This document shows, one piece after another, positions 8,761 through 16,912 of a stretch of 33,060 nucleotides of DNA. The notes under the pieces are model-generated. The model did not search any database, was not told the DNA's origin, and was given only the letters and a program-made list of their open reading frames with translations. Source of the stretch: an uncultured Bacteroidota bacterium (GTDB lineage Bacteria > Bacteroidota > Bacteroidia > Chitinophagales > Chitinophagaceae); the NCBI GenBank assembly GCA_903829015.1, contig CAIKOJ010000055.1, positions 1 through 33,060 of the forward strand, in the 5' to 3' direction. Numbering within the stretch: the first letter of the stretch is position 1; every line of letters begins with the position of its first letter. The translations under genes and the position numbers were made by a program.

Positions 8761-10164
8761 ATGGAGATCAAACAATTGTATACCGGCTGTCTTAGCGAAG
8801 CCGCTTACTTCATTGCCAGCGATGGTGAAGCCGCCATTATAGATCCGCTACGTGATACTGATGTATATGTACAAATGGCTGCCGAAAGAGGTGTGAAGAT
8901 CAAATACATTTTTGAAACTCACTTCCATGCTGATTTCGTGAGCGGACATATAGACTTGTCTAAAAAAACCGGCGCAACCATAGTTTATGGTCCCAACACC
9001 AATGCTGCTTTTAAAGTGTATGTTGCCAAAGATGGTGAGGACTTCATGATCGGCAAACTGAAGATGACCGTTCTCCATACTCCTGGTCACACTTTAGAGA
9101 GCAGTTGTTTTCTGCTGCACGACGAGGCCGGCTTAGCAAATTGCGTATTCACAGGCGACACACTGTTTGTTGGCGATGTAGGCCGCCCTGATCTGTTCAG
9201 CGGTAATCTCTCGAAAGAAGAGCTTGCTGGTATGATGTACGAAAGCCTTAACAGCAAAATTAAACCGCTTAACGATAATATTATTGTTTATCCGGCGCAT
9301 GGTCCCGGATCATCATGTGGCAAAAGTCTGGGCCCCGAAACCTTCAGTACAATAGGTGCGCAAAAGGCTACCAATTATGCGTTGAAGGACATGACCAAAG
9401 AAGAATTCATCAAGGCAGTTACAACCGGCCTCAATGCACCTCCTTCTTATTTCCCGCTAAATGCCCGTATCAACAAAGAAGGATATGAAAGCATGGATGA
9501 GGTGTATTCAAAGGGGTTAGTAGCATTGTCTGTTGCACAGTTCAAAGAAAAAATGATTGAGGGTGTTTGGATACTGGATACCAGACAGTCTACCGTTTTC
9601 ACACAAGGGTTTGTTCCGGGAGCAATCAGTATTGGACTCGACGGTCGGTTTGCAGAGTGGGCCGGCAGCCTCATACCGCTCGCTCAGGCACTGTTACTGG
9701 TTACAGATGCGGGCAAAGAAAAAGAAAGCATTACAAGGCTGGCCAGAGTAGGCATCGACAACGTGCAGGGCTATCTTGAAGGTGGATTCGAAGCATGGGC
9801 TGCCGCCGGTGAGCAGGTTGACCTGATCATAGATATTGAAGCCGATGAATTTGCAATGGATCTGCCACACGATGATCTGATTGAAGTTATTGATGTGCGC
9901 AAACCAGCTGAATTTGAAGCAGGCCATGTAAAAGGAGCTGTTAATGTGCCGCTCGACAGCCTGAAGGATCCACTGAATGTAGCCATGATCAGCGATGACC
10001 ACAACCTGTACATACATTGTGCCGGTGGTTACCGCTCTGTGATTGCGGCTTCAATACTCAAGCATCACGGCTATCATAATCTCCGCAACGTGCTGGGAGG
10101 CTACGGTAAAATAAAAGAACAACAGGGAATACCAGTAGTGCTGCCCGATAAAGTGGGTGCATAA
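8761..10164 (+). CDS. Metallo-beta-lactamase persulfide dioxygenase with two rhodanese domains (ETHE1/CstB-like)
   Basis: The 467-residue protein combines an ETHE1-type metallo-beta-lactamase domain (about 1-240) with two rhodanese domains (about 255-350 and 365-460). The iron site is visible: THFHAD with H54, H56 and D58, H110 in HTPGH, D133 in TGDTLF and H180 in PAHG. The last rhodanese has the active-site loop with C420 (CAGGYRS). The first has D316 where the cysteine would be (VTDAGKE), so it is probably non-catalytic. CstB of Staphylococcus aureus has the same layout and oxidises persulfides to thiosulfate and sulfite-level products, so a cytoplasmic sulfide/persulfide detoxification role is likely. 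No sqr, sulfur regulator or transporter lies next to it. The gene stands alone and ends at a strong hairpin. Confidence 0.9.
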   Translation: MEIKQLYTGCLSEAAYFIASDGEAAIIDPLRDTDVYVQMAAERGVKIKYIFETHFHADFVSGHIDLSKKTGATIVYGPNTNAAFKVYVAKDGEDFMIGKLKMTVLHTPGHTLESSCFLLHDEAGLANCVFTGDTLFVGDVGRPDLFSGNLSKEELAGMMYESLNSKIKPLNDNIIVYPAHGPGSSCGKSLGPETFSTIGAQKATNYALKDMTKEEFIKAVTTGLNAPPSYFPLNARINKEGYESMDEVYSKGLVALSVAQFKEKMIEGVWILDTRQSTVFTQGFVPGAISIGLDGRFAEWAGSLIPLAQALLLVTDAGKEKESITRLARVGIDNVQGYLEGGFEAWAAAGEQVDLIIDIEADEFAMDLPHDDLIEVIDVRKPAEFEAGHVKGAVNVPLDSLKDPLNVAMISDDHNLYIHCAGGYRSVIAASILKHHGYHNLRNVLGGYGKIKEQQGIPVVLPDKVGA

Positions 10165-10173
10165 GAAAACGAT

Positions 10174-10216
10174 AAAAGAAAAGGGGTGTGTTTGAACAAC
10201 ACACCCCTTTTCTTTT
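10174..10216. terminator. Strong bidirectional terminator between convergent genes
   Basis: A perfect 19-base inverted repeat (arms 10174-10192 and 10198-10216, loop TGAAC) contains the GC core GGGGTGTGTT. A-rich and T-rich outer arms give a run of T after the core on both strands. It lies between the stop of the plus-strand rhodanese gene (10164) and the stop of the minus-strand EnvC-like gene (10258), so it can end both messages. Confidence 0.92.
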
Positions 10217-10257
10217 TATTCAAAAAATTAATTCGCTTTAATTACAATGCCACTTAT

Positions 10258-11607
10258 TTACCTGGCTTTCCCCAGCCAAGGCTCCGGATTAATACTCACT
10301 GTTTTCTTACCACCCTTCCAGATACCGAATTTTACGGTAGGCTCTCCCTCTGTGTTTGGGGCAACGATACCGATCTGCTGGCGTGCTGTTACGCGCTCGT
10401 CTTTTTTAACTGAAGCGCTTTTAAGATTATTGTAGATGGTAAAATAGTTACCGTGCTTGATGATCACCATCATATTGTCGGCAATAAAACTCACGCTGGT
10501 TACCGTACCTTCAAATACTGCCCTTACAGGCGCATCAGGTAATGTCTGAATGTCTACACCATTGTTATCTATCATTACCTGTTTTTCAACCGGATGAGGG
10601 TGCACACCAAAATGATCAGATATAAAACCTTTGTCTACCGGCCAGTACAGCTTACCCCTGTTGCCTTCAAAATTGGCGGCCAGCGCTATCTCGGTTGGTG
10701 TAGACAATAGTGGTTGTATCTCTGCTTTAGGCGCTTTGATACGTGGTGCCACCCTTGGTGGTTCCGGCCCTTCCGGCTCCCCTGGTTTCACAGGTTTTAC
10801 CGGAACGGGCACCTTAGCCAGCTCTGCTTCTTTCTTCTTCTCTGCTTCTTCCGCTTCTTTTGTAGCTTTCTTTATTTCCCGCTCAATGATGTCATTAATT
10901 GCTTTGTTAACACGCTTGGCCACTACCCGGTTCTTCTCAATGTTTTTCAACAGCTCACTCTCCTTACCCTTCAGATCCTGAATCACTTTGTTGGTATGGT
11001 CAGTTTCTTCTATCAGTACTTTTTTCTGCTCCACTTCCGTATTCAACAGCTTATCTTTTTCCAGCTTTTCGGTATTCAGTACCCCAATCTTACGCTGCAG
11101 CTGGGTTTGGGTCGATTTGATCTGGTCTACCTGCCCCTTTCTGAAATCCCTGAACTTTTTCAGGTATTTCATCCTCCGCATTGCATCATTAAAATCTCTG
11201 GAAGAGAACAAAAAGGCGATCATATCATAAGAACTCCTCGTTGAATAGGAGTATCGTATCGACTGCGCATAGCGTATTCTCAGCTGCTCCAGCTTCAGTT
11301 TCAGATTCCCTACTTCTTTCGATGAATTTTTGATAGTATTATCAATATCGTTCATCTCGTCATTGATATTGCTGATCAAACGTTGCCTCAGTGCCAGTTT
11401 ATTTTGCAGGTCCCTTAGCTGACTGAGGGTAGATTTTTTATCATTTTTGATAGCTTCAAGTCTACGCTCCGTTTCTGCTATATCATCCTGTATTTCTTTA
11501 CGTTTGGCCATCAGTTCTTCCTTGGTCATGGAATACTGCGTTGCTTGCTTCTGCCCCATGGCTGAAACTGACAAAAAAAGAAATAAAATAAGAATGGATT
11601 TGCGCAT
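10258..11607 (-). CDS. EnvC-like coiled-coil protein with degenerate M23/LytM domain
   Basis: The 449-residue protein has a signal peptide (residues 1-18, ending SAMG-Q), a long coiled coil rich in Q, K, E and L (about 25-260), a Lys/Glu then Pro/Val linker with PVKPVKPGEPEGPEPP (about 265-300), and a C-terminal LytM domain (about 325-445). The metal ligands of active M23 peptidases appear lost. The H-x-G-x-D motif reads N348-N-G-V-D352, the Y-x-H-L motif reads YNNL, and the final H-x-H reads VKF. This is the pattern of EnvC/NlpD-type activators, which switch on cell-wall amidases at the division site rather than cutting peptidoglycan. Periplasmic amidase control in daughter-cell separation is therefore the best guess. 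It is transcribed alone. Confidence 0.88.
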   Translation of the reverse strand: MRKSILILFLFLSVSAMGQKQATQYSMTKEELMAKRKEIQDDIAETERRLEAIKNDKKSTLSQLRDLQNKLALRQRLISNINDEMNDIDNTIKNSSKEVGNLKLKLEQLRIRYAQSIRYSYSTRSSYDMIAFLFSSRDFNDAMRRMKYLKKFRDFRKGQVDQIKSTQTQLQRKIGVLNTEKLEKDKLLNTEVEQKKVLIEETDHTNKVIQDLKGKESELLKNIEKNRVVAKRVNKAINDIIEREIKKATKEAEEAEKKKEAELAKVPVPVKPVKPGEPEGPEPPRVAPRIKAPKAEIQPLLSTPTEIALAANFEGNRGKLYWPVDKGFISDHFGVHPHPVEKQVMIDNNGVDIQTLPDAPVRAVFEGTVTSVSFIADNMMVIIKHGNYFTIYNNLKSASVKKDERVTARQQIGIVAPNTEGEPTVKFGIWKGGKKTVSINPEPWLGKAR

Positions 11608-11626
11608 CAGAAATCTTGGACTGAAA

Positions 11627-11634
11627 CAAAAATA
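11627..11634 (-). promoter_or_regulatory. Candidate -7 box of the EnvC-like gene
   Basis: The minus strand reads TATTTTTG here, a full match to TAnnTTTG, ending 19 bases before the ATG at 11607. No clear TTG is seen at the -33 distance. Confidence 0.35.
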
Positions 11635-11764
11635 GCTAATTATTGCCGCTCATTGCGCCCTTTTGGCACTTTTATGACGATTTTACGATCTTTTTCTATA
11701 AAATCTGTGCCCTTAGTTTTTTTATTGGCTAACCTTTGTTTTCTTTTGCTTCAAAGTTATTCCT

Positions 11765-12640
11765 ATGCTATATTCAATGACGGGGTTTGGAAGGGCTGAA
11801 GCCATGGTAAATGGTCGCCAGGTGGTAGTGGAAATGAAAGCCCTGAACGGCAAGCAGTTTGATATTTCTACCAAGTTACCACCCATTCTGCGCTCCTACG
11901 AGCTCGATATCCGCAATATGCTCAACGCCATCCTGCAGCGGGGCACTATTGATCTTACAGTCAGTGTGCGTCAGGAAGGTGCGTCAAAGCCAATGGTGAT
12001 CAATACAGACCTGGCTCTATTTTACTATCAGGGCATGAAGCAGATATCTGAACAGACCGGCCTGCCACAGGAGAATATCATTTCTACCCTGATGCGTATG
12101 CCCGAAGTTGTTACACCCGATACCGATGTACTGCCTGAGGCAGAATGGGAAAAGGTAAAAAAAGTGATAGAAGATGCCGCCGCACAACTCATGGAGCACC
12201 GCCTGCATGAGGGCGAAGCTTTGCTCCGCGATATAAAGCAACGTATCGGCAACATCGAAGCCCTGCATGAAAAAATACATCCACTCGAACCGGAAAGGAT
12301 GATCCGCATTCGCACCCGTATTACACAGTGGCTGGAAGATGTGGCAGTAAAAGATAAAATAGATCCTAACCGCTTTGAGCAGGAAATGATCTACTATCTG
12401 GAGCGCATGGATTTTTCGGAAGAAAAAACGCGGCTGAGCCAACATTGCGCATACTTTAATAGCACTATTAACGAAAATGATGCCGCAATTGGACGTAAAC
12501 TCAACTTTATACTCCAGGAAATAGGGCGTGAAATAAACACCCTCGGATCCAAAGCCAATCATGCCGAGATACAGCAGATCGTGATCAATATGAAAGACGA
12601 ACTGGAAAAAGCCAAAGAGCAGATACTTAATATACTCTAG
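11765..12640 (+). CDS. yicC: YicC/YloC family endoribonuclease
   Basis: The 291-residue length is usual for this family. The signature start MLYSMTGFGRAEA, the KALNGKQFDI segment (about 26-35), the central MRMPEVV, and the conserved C-terminal half (FEQEMIYYLERMDFSEEKTR, then GRKLNFILQEIGREINTLGS and NMKDELEKAKEQILNI) identify it clearly. YicC-type proteins are RNA endonucleases that take part in turnover of small RNAs and messages. In many genomes, including Bacteroidota, gmk follows yicC; here it is replaced by gldH 91 bases downstream. The promoter is not clear: TAACCTTTG upstream has one extra base within the -7 box. Confidence 0.95.
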   Translation: MLYSMTGFGRAEAMVNGRQVVVEMKALNGKQFDISTKLPPILRSYELDIRNMLNAILQRGTIDLTVSVRQEGASKPMVINTDLALFYYQGMKQISEQTGLPQENIISTLMRMPEVVTPDTDVLPEAEWEKVKKVIEDAAAQLMEHRLHEGEALLRDIKQRIGNIEALHEKIHPLEPERMIRIRTRITQWLEDVAVKDKIDPNRFEQEMIYYLERMDFSEEKTRLSQHCAYFNSTINENDAAIGRKLNFILQEIGREINTLGSKANHAEIQQIVINMKDELEKAKEQILNIL

Positions 12641-12697
12641 AGAAAGAAGAAAATAAATTAGTGTAACTGATAAAAATGAAATCGGGCTTATTATTCT

Positions 12698-12705
12698 TAA
12701 TTTTG
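12698..12705 (+). promoter_or_regulatory. Candidate -7 box of gldH
   Basis: TAATTTTG fits TAnnTTTG and lies 26 bases before the gldH ATG at 12732. No TTG is seen at the -33 distance. It suggests that gldH can be transcribed separately from yicC. Confidence 0.35.
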
Positions 12706-12731
12706 ACCGAAAATAAAGAGCAGAACACCAC

Positions 12732-13220
12732 ATGCGCACATTCAGGTTAACACTTTTACCTTTTGTCTTCCTTTGCCTGATGGCAGGTTGCCTCCCTGCG
12801 CCTTTTTTCCATAAAGAAGAAGCAGTGCCGCAGAATGCATGGGCATACAGCTACAAGCCTTCTTTCTCATTCGATATCACTGATACCACAAAAGTATACC
12901 AACCCTATTTTCTCATACGCCATACCCAGGCATACCCTTATTGTAACCTATGGATGTGGGTTTATGTAAAACTTCCGGGAGATACGACCGTAAGGAAAGA
13001 ACGCATTAACATCACGCTGGCAGATGAGACCGGCAAATGGCTAGGCCGCGGAATGGGCGAAATTTACGAACAGCAGATGCCATTCACTCTTGGCGATTCA
13101 GTGCAGATCAATAAATTAGGCACCTACACTATCACCTTCGAACAGAATATGCGCATCAATCCTCTGCCCGATGTACTTAACGTTGGCCTGCGTGTAGAAC
13201 AGACGCCTATGCGCCATTAA
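12732..13220 (+). CDS. gldH: Gliding motility lipoprotein GldH
   Basis: The 162-residue protein has a lipoprotein signal peptide ending in the lipobox LMAGC, with C20 as the lipidated residue. The body fits GldH: an early WAYSYKPSFSFDITDT strand, then IRHTQAYPYCNLWMWV, a central LADETGKWLGRGMGEI and a late FEQNMRINPLPDVLNVGLRV. GldH is a lipoprotein required for gliding and for T9SS-dependent secretion in Flavobacterium; its exact role is not known. Its presence fits the T9SS cargo genes elsewhere in the window. The histidine kinase begins 12 bases after its stop, so the two are probably co-transcribed. Confidence 0.9.
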   Translation: MRTFRLTLLPFVFLCLMAGCLPAPFFHKEEAVPQNAWAYSYKPSFSFDITDTTKVYQPYFLIRHTQAYPYCNLWMWVYVKLPGDTTVRKERINITLADETGKWLGRGMGEIYEQQMPFTLGDSVQINKLGTYTITFEQNMRINPLPDVLNVGLRVEQTPMRH

Positions 13221-13232
13221 CAGGATCATACA

Positions 13233-14198
13233 ATGCGCTTCTTCACAACTGTCCATATTTTTCTGCTGGTTTACATAGTTGCGGCATTGGTATGGTGGGG
13301 ATTGAGTCTTGAAAAGCAAAACAAACAACTATACGATCAGCAGCTCACAATTTTGAAAATTCAGGTCGACAGCATCAATCATCCTGACAATTACCAGCAG
13401 CAACTCGCCTCGCTTAATCACACTCGGTCATTGCGCTCGAGTCAGTATATTGGTGAGGGTGCTACATTTCTCATAGTTATTCTCATTGGTGCAGTGGTAG
13501 TATATACTTCATTTGCCCGGCGCATACTGCTGTCCAGACAACAAAATAATTTCATGCTCTCTGTAACTCATGAACTCAAGTCGCCGATAGCTGCCATGAA
13601 ACTCAATCTGCAAACTCTTGAAAAACACAGATTGGATGAAGAAAAAAAGGCTCAATTGCTAGATCGTTGCATTCGTGAATCCGACCGCCTTAACGATCTG
13701 GCCAACAACATGCTCTTCGCATCCCAACTTGAAAGCAGGCAGTACAAGCTCACCAGAGAGGCCATTGACTTATCTGAACTATTGCTAGATGCAGTAACCG
13801 AATTTGCAAGCCGATATCCTCGCAATTTCGGGCAGGATGTGGTTGCTGATTGTACCATTATGGGAGATAGCGTCATGCTTCGAATGGCAGTTAATAACCT
13901 GATCGAAAATGCGGTAAAATATACTCCGTCTCAAACCCCTTTAACAGTTACACTCAGCAAAACAAATTCAGAGGTAATCATCAGGGTACTGGATCAGGGT
14001 GCAGGTGTTCCTGACAACGAAAAGAAAAAAATATTCAACAAGTTCTATCGGGCTGGTAACGAAGAAACCCGCAGAGCCAAAGGAACAGGTCTGGGCCTCT
14101 ACCTTACCAGTAAGATCGTCAGCCAACACAAAGGGCGTATTATCGTTAAGGATAACACGCCCTCCGGCTCTATTTTCGAAATTACTTTACCTATCTGA
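13233..14198 (+). CDS. Membrane sensor histidine kinase without an adjacent response regulator
   Basis: The 321-residue protein has two membrane segments (about 3-23 and 76-95) enclosing a short periplasmic part of about 50 residues rich in Q. The kinase core follows: H box with H113 in SVTHELKSPIA, N box NNLIENAVKYTP, G1 DQGAGVP, F box FNKFYRAG and G2 GTGLGLYL. The catalytic residues look intact. No response regulator lies on either side; the next gene is a convergent MoxR ATPase. The gene follows gldH with a 12-base gap. The small sensor region gives no clue to the signal. A link to envelope or gliding status is only suggested by the neighbour. Confidence 0.93.
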   Translation: MRFFTTVHIFLLVYIVAALVWWGLSLEKQNKQLYDQQLTILKIQVDSINHPDNYQQQLASLNHTRSLRSSQYIGEGATFLIVILIGAVVVYTSFARRILLSRQQNNFMLSVTHELKSPIAAMKLNLQTLEKHRLDEEKKAQLLDRCIRESDRLNDLANNMLFASQLESRQYKLTREAIDLSELLLDAVTEFASRYPRNFGQDVVADCTIMGDSVMLRMAVNNLIENAVKYTPSQTPLTVTLSKTNSEVIIRVLDQGAGVPDNEKKKIFNKFYRAGNEETRRAKGTGLGLYLTSKIVSQHKGRIIVKDNTPSGSIFEITLPI

Positions 14199-14231
14199 TC
14201 TCATGCTGCACTTTCCCATCCCTTCATATTA

Positions 14232-15236
14232 TTAAGGCACTTCTACTACATTCAGAATATCATTGATGATCTGTTCGGTTGTGATGTTTTCAGCCTCAGC
14301 TTCGTAGGTTAAGCCTATTCTGTGGCGCATTACATCGTGGCAGATGGCGCGTATATCTTCAGGTATCACATAGCCTCTGCGTTTTATGAAGGCATAAGCC
14401 TTGGCAGCCAACGCCAGATTGATACTTGCCCTTGGCGATCCGCCGTAGCTGATGTATGGTTTCAGTTTTGCCAGCTTATACTCCTCCGGAAAACGGGTAG
14501 CAAAAACAATATCAAGAATATACTGCTCTATCTTTTCGTCCATGTATACTTCCCGCACCATTTTGCGCGCGCGCAAAATATCTTCCGTACTCACCACCGG
14601 ATTGATCTTCACCATTCCTTCCGGGTTCAGATTGGTACGGATAATGTTGCGCTCTTCTTCTTTCTTAGGATATGTGATCACGATCTTCAGCATAAACCTG
14701 TCTACCTGTGCCTCGGGTAGTTCATAGGTTCCTTCCTGCTCTATCGGGTTCTGAGTGGCCAGTACAAGAAACGGTTCCTCCAGCTTGTAAGTATTATCAC
14801 CAATGGTTACCTGCCTTTCCTGCATAGCTTCCAGCAGTGCACTTTGCACCTTTGCGGGTGCACGGTTGATCTCATCCGCCAAAATAAAGTTGGCGAAAAT
14901 TGGCCCCTTCCGCACCGCAAATTCATGCGCCTGCGGATTGTATACCATTGTACCCAGCACGTCGGCGGGCAGCAGGTCGGGGGTAAACTGTATACGGGCA
15001 AACCTTGCCTTGATAGCCGATGCCAGCGATTTAATTGCCAGTGTCTTTGCCAGCCCGGGTACGCCTTCCAGCAATACGTGACCATTGGCCAGTAAGCCTA
15101 CCATCAGTCGTTCCACCATCACCTTCTGGCCTACCACTGCTTTATTGAGCTCCATATTCAGCAACTCTATAAATGCGCTCTGCTGATGGATGCGTTCATT
15201 AAGTTCTCTAATGTCTGTTGACGAGGATATTTCCAT
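14232..15236 (-). CDS. MoxR-family AAA+ ATPase
   Basis: The 334-residue protein is a complete MoxR ATPase: Walker A GVPGLAKT (58-65), Walker B ILADEINRAP with D121/E122, sensor 1 region LATQNPIEQEGTYELPEAQ, an arginine in DRF, and a C-terminal lid domain with SYGGSPRASINL. MoxR proteins are chaperone-like ATPases that often help assemble or insert metal cofactors into VWA-domain or enzyme partners. The usual DUF58, BatA/BatB and VWA neighbours are absent here: the downstream side is occupied by the convergent kinase, and no gene follows in the same direction. The partner is therefore elsewhere. A TATTTTTG box at 15290-15283 on the minus strand could be its -7 element. Confidence 0.94.
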   Translation of the reverse strand: MEISSSTDIRELNERIHQQSAFIELLNMELNKAVVGQKVMVERLMVGLLANGHVLLEGVPGLAKTLAIKSLASAIKARFARIQFTPDLLPADVLGTMVYNPQAHEFAVRKGPIFANFILADEINRAPAKVQSALLEAMQERQVTIGDNTYKLEEPFLVLATQNPIEQEGTYELPEAQVDRFMLKIVITYPKKEEERNIIRTNLNPEGMVKINPVVSTEDILRARKMVREVYMDEKIEQYILDIVFATRFPEEYKLAKLKPYISYGGSPRASINLALAAKAYAFIKRRGYVIPEDIRAICHDVMRHRIGLTYEAEAENITTEQIINDILNVVEVP

Positions 15237-15438
15237 AATAAAATTATTATTTTAGTCCTGTTTACCTGCAATGAAAGTACACCAAAAATAATCAGGTAAA
15301 ATCAAAAAAAGCTACCCTGTCAGTAGTTTTAACTTTTTTTAAAAACCGTCGGCAATATCCTATGCTCCGGTACACCAGTATCCAGTGCTACTTTTTAAGT
15401 CCCACAAAAAAAGAATAGGAAAGCAGCCGGCTACTTTC

Positions 15439-15446
15439 TACATTTG
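15439..15446 (+). promoter_or_regulatory. Candidate -7 box of the small conserved gene at 15464
   Basis: TACATTTG is a perfect TAnnTTTG match and ends 17 bases before the ATG, giving a leader of roughly a dozen bases. No good -33 element is visible. Confidence 0.4.
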
Positions 15447-15463
15447 GCTTTCTATTCAAATAA

Positions 15464-15790
15464 ATGGAAAATTTCGAACAAAATTGGCTGAATACGGAAT
15501 TGATATTGAAGGAGCGCTTCGGTAAAATACCTGATATGGAAGGAATCCTTTTCCTCATTGGTGTAAATGAATTGGGCCGTTTGCCCCGAAAAAAATTCTC
15601 TAAAGAACAAAAACAGGATCTGATGCACATAGCAGTGTGCACCTTACTCTGCCAGCTCGGATACTACGAATATGTAGGTCGCGACGAGGAGAATTGGCCA
15701 CATTTCAACGAACTCAAACATGTTCCGGCTACAGGCATAAAAGACCAGGAGCGGATGCTCAAAGAATGCATCATTCGCTATTTCGAATAG
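15464..15790 (+). CDS. Conserved hypothetical protein, 108 residues
   Basis: I do not recognise a domain with a known function. The product is acidic and soluble, with no signal peptide or membrane segment, and appears mostly helical. Notable stretches are LILKERFGKIPDMEGILFLIGVNE, a lysine-rich FSKEQKQD, and HIAVCTLLCQLGYYEYVG, with two cysteines three residues apart. The sequence reads like a real protein: balanced composition, a promoter box just upstream, and an ATG close behind it. I believe similar short proteins occur widely in Bacteroidota, but this is from memory. It stands alone between the MoxR gene and the secreted-protein cluster. Confidence 0.75.
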   Translation: MENFEQNWLNTELILKERFGKIPDMEGILFLIGVNELGRLPRKKFSKEQKQDLMHIAVCTLLCQLGYYEYVGRDEENWPHFNELKHVPATGIKDQERMLKECIIRYFE

Positions 15791-15900
15791 TGCTCGTAAA
15801 CTGAATGAACATCTTTTCTACTACAACTTCTGCCGCAGGGAGTATTTATAAAACACTGCCTTCAAATTGTACAATTTCTCCAGGTTTCACCAAAAAAAAT

Positions 15901-15920
15901 CAGGAGCCATTTGGCTCCTG
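15901..15920 (-). terminator. Intrinsic terminator after the first T9SS cargo gene
   Basis: CAGGAGCC (15901-15908) and GGCTCCTG (15913-15920) form a perfect 8-base stem with loop ATTT. On the minus strand the stem is followed by A and eight T residues (plus-strand run 15892-15899), so it ends transcription from the gene at 15989-16738. On the plus strand only an A-rich stretch follows. Confidence 0.85.
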
Positions 15921-15988
15921 AAAAATATTTCGTTGTATCTAAATTTAATTGTCTGACTCTAACTTTCAACCGGTGAGCCGGATACCTA

Positions 15989-16738
15989 CTATTGCTTGGT
16001 GAATTTCTTAGTCACTACTACATTACCCTGTGAGTTCAGCAACCTTACAAAGTATATGCCCGATGGCACATTCTCCAGGTTCAGGTTTGCGCTTGATTCA
16101 TTTACATGATACACAGCAATAACCTTACCAATAATGTTGTAAACAGCAATGTTCTTTATGTCTGGCACACCTGTGTACACTACATTCAACTCATCTTTTG
16201 CCGGGTTTGGATACATCAGCAGATCACTGGCAGATGTAGCTACATTATTAACCGCTACATTTTGCCTGTTAAAGAAGATAGTCAAATTCTTTGTGTAATT
16301 ACCGGGTCCCTGATCCACCATATTAATAGTAATAAAATAGCTAGTTCCCGTAGAAGTAACTGAAGACAAATCTACTGCTACATCAAACAACTCAGTACTA
16401 TCATGTGCACTGTTAGCGTGGTAGGTTGGCGTATAAGCAGGTCCTGTTCCTGTAGTTGCATTCCACAACAGGCTGGCTGGGCGGCAATCACTGCGGTCGC
16501 AAATCTGCAATGTGCTTAACCAATCTGCAGGAAAATTGCAGGCTACAACTTTCCACCTGATCTGCAGGTTGTTGCCCGTGATGTTCTTTATGTTTTGGTA
16601 CACAGTATAAGCACCACCTAGTGCTGGTGTGTATACTGTATCAGTAGGATCAGAAGGTATTGAGAACGTTTGAGCTTCCAGCATAAAGCTCGATAGAAAG
16701 CTTGCCGCGCCAAATAATAAGAATAAAATCTTTTTCAT
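15989..16738 (-). CDS. Secreted protein with T9SS type A sorting domain (paralogue 1)
   Basis: The 249-residue protein has a signal peptide (MKKILFLLFGAASFLSSFML, cleavage after EAQ), a single beta-rich domain (about 24-160), and a type A sorting domain (about 170-249) beginning with LLMYPNPAKDELNV and ending GIYFVRLLNSQGNVVVTKKF. The domain includes CNFPADWLSTLQICDRSDC, with three cysteines that probably form disulfides. The neighbour at 16913 has the matching VVGTNFPADWL and MCDNRTC, so the two are tandem duplicates. Similar beta domains accompany Omp28-type surface proteins. Export by the T9SS to the cell surface or medium is well supported; the function is unknown. Confidence 0.88.
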   Translation of the reverse strand: MKKILFLLFGAASFLSSFMLEAQTFSIPSDPTDTVYTPALGGAYTVYQNIKNITGNNLQIRWKVVACNFPADWLSTLQICDRSDCRPASLLWNATTGTGPAYTPTYHANSAHDSTELFDVAVDLSSVTSTGTSYFITINMVDQGPGNYTKNLTIFFNRQNVAVNNVATSASDLLMYPNPAKDELNVVYTGVPDIKNIAVYNIIGKVIAVYHVNESSANLNLENVPSGIYFVRLLNSQGNVVVTKKFTKQ

Positions 16739-16912
16739 GTGTTAATTTTTGCTACTGCAATATAACGAGATTTCTAGTCACAGCCAAAAAAATAAATGTT
16801 AAAACACCTTTATTTGGCACTTATTCTGCCTTTTTCAATTCTTTTCAGCAATAAATATGCTGTGAAACCGTTTGCGAAAAATCAACCGTAGGATTATGCC
16901 AACCTTCAGTAA

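Noticed and set aside
10714..11244. A 176-codon plus-strand frame opposite the EnvC-like gene
   Set aside because: It is a Phe/Leu-rich mirror of the Glu/Lys/Gln-rich coiled coil on the other strand.
12017..12739. A long 240-codon minus-strand frame opposite yicC
   Set aside because: It is the antisense of a well-conserved yicC gene; its Phe/Cys/His-rich composition is typical of a shadow frame.
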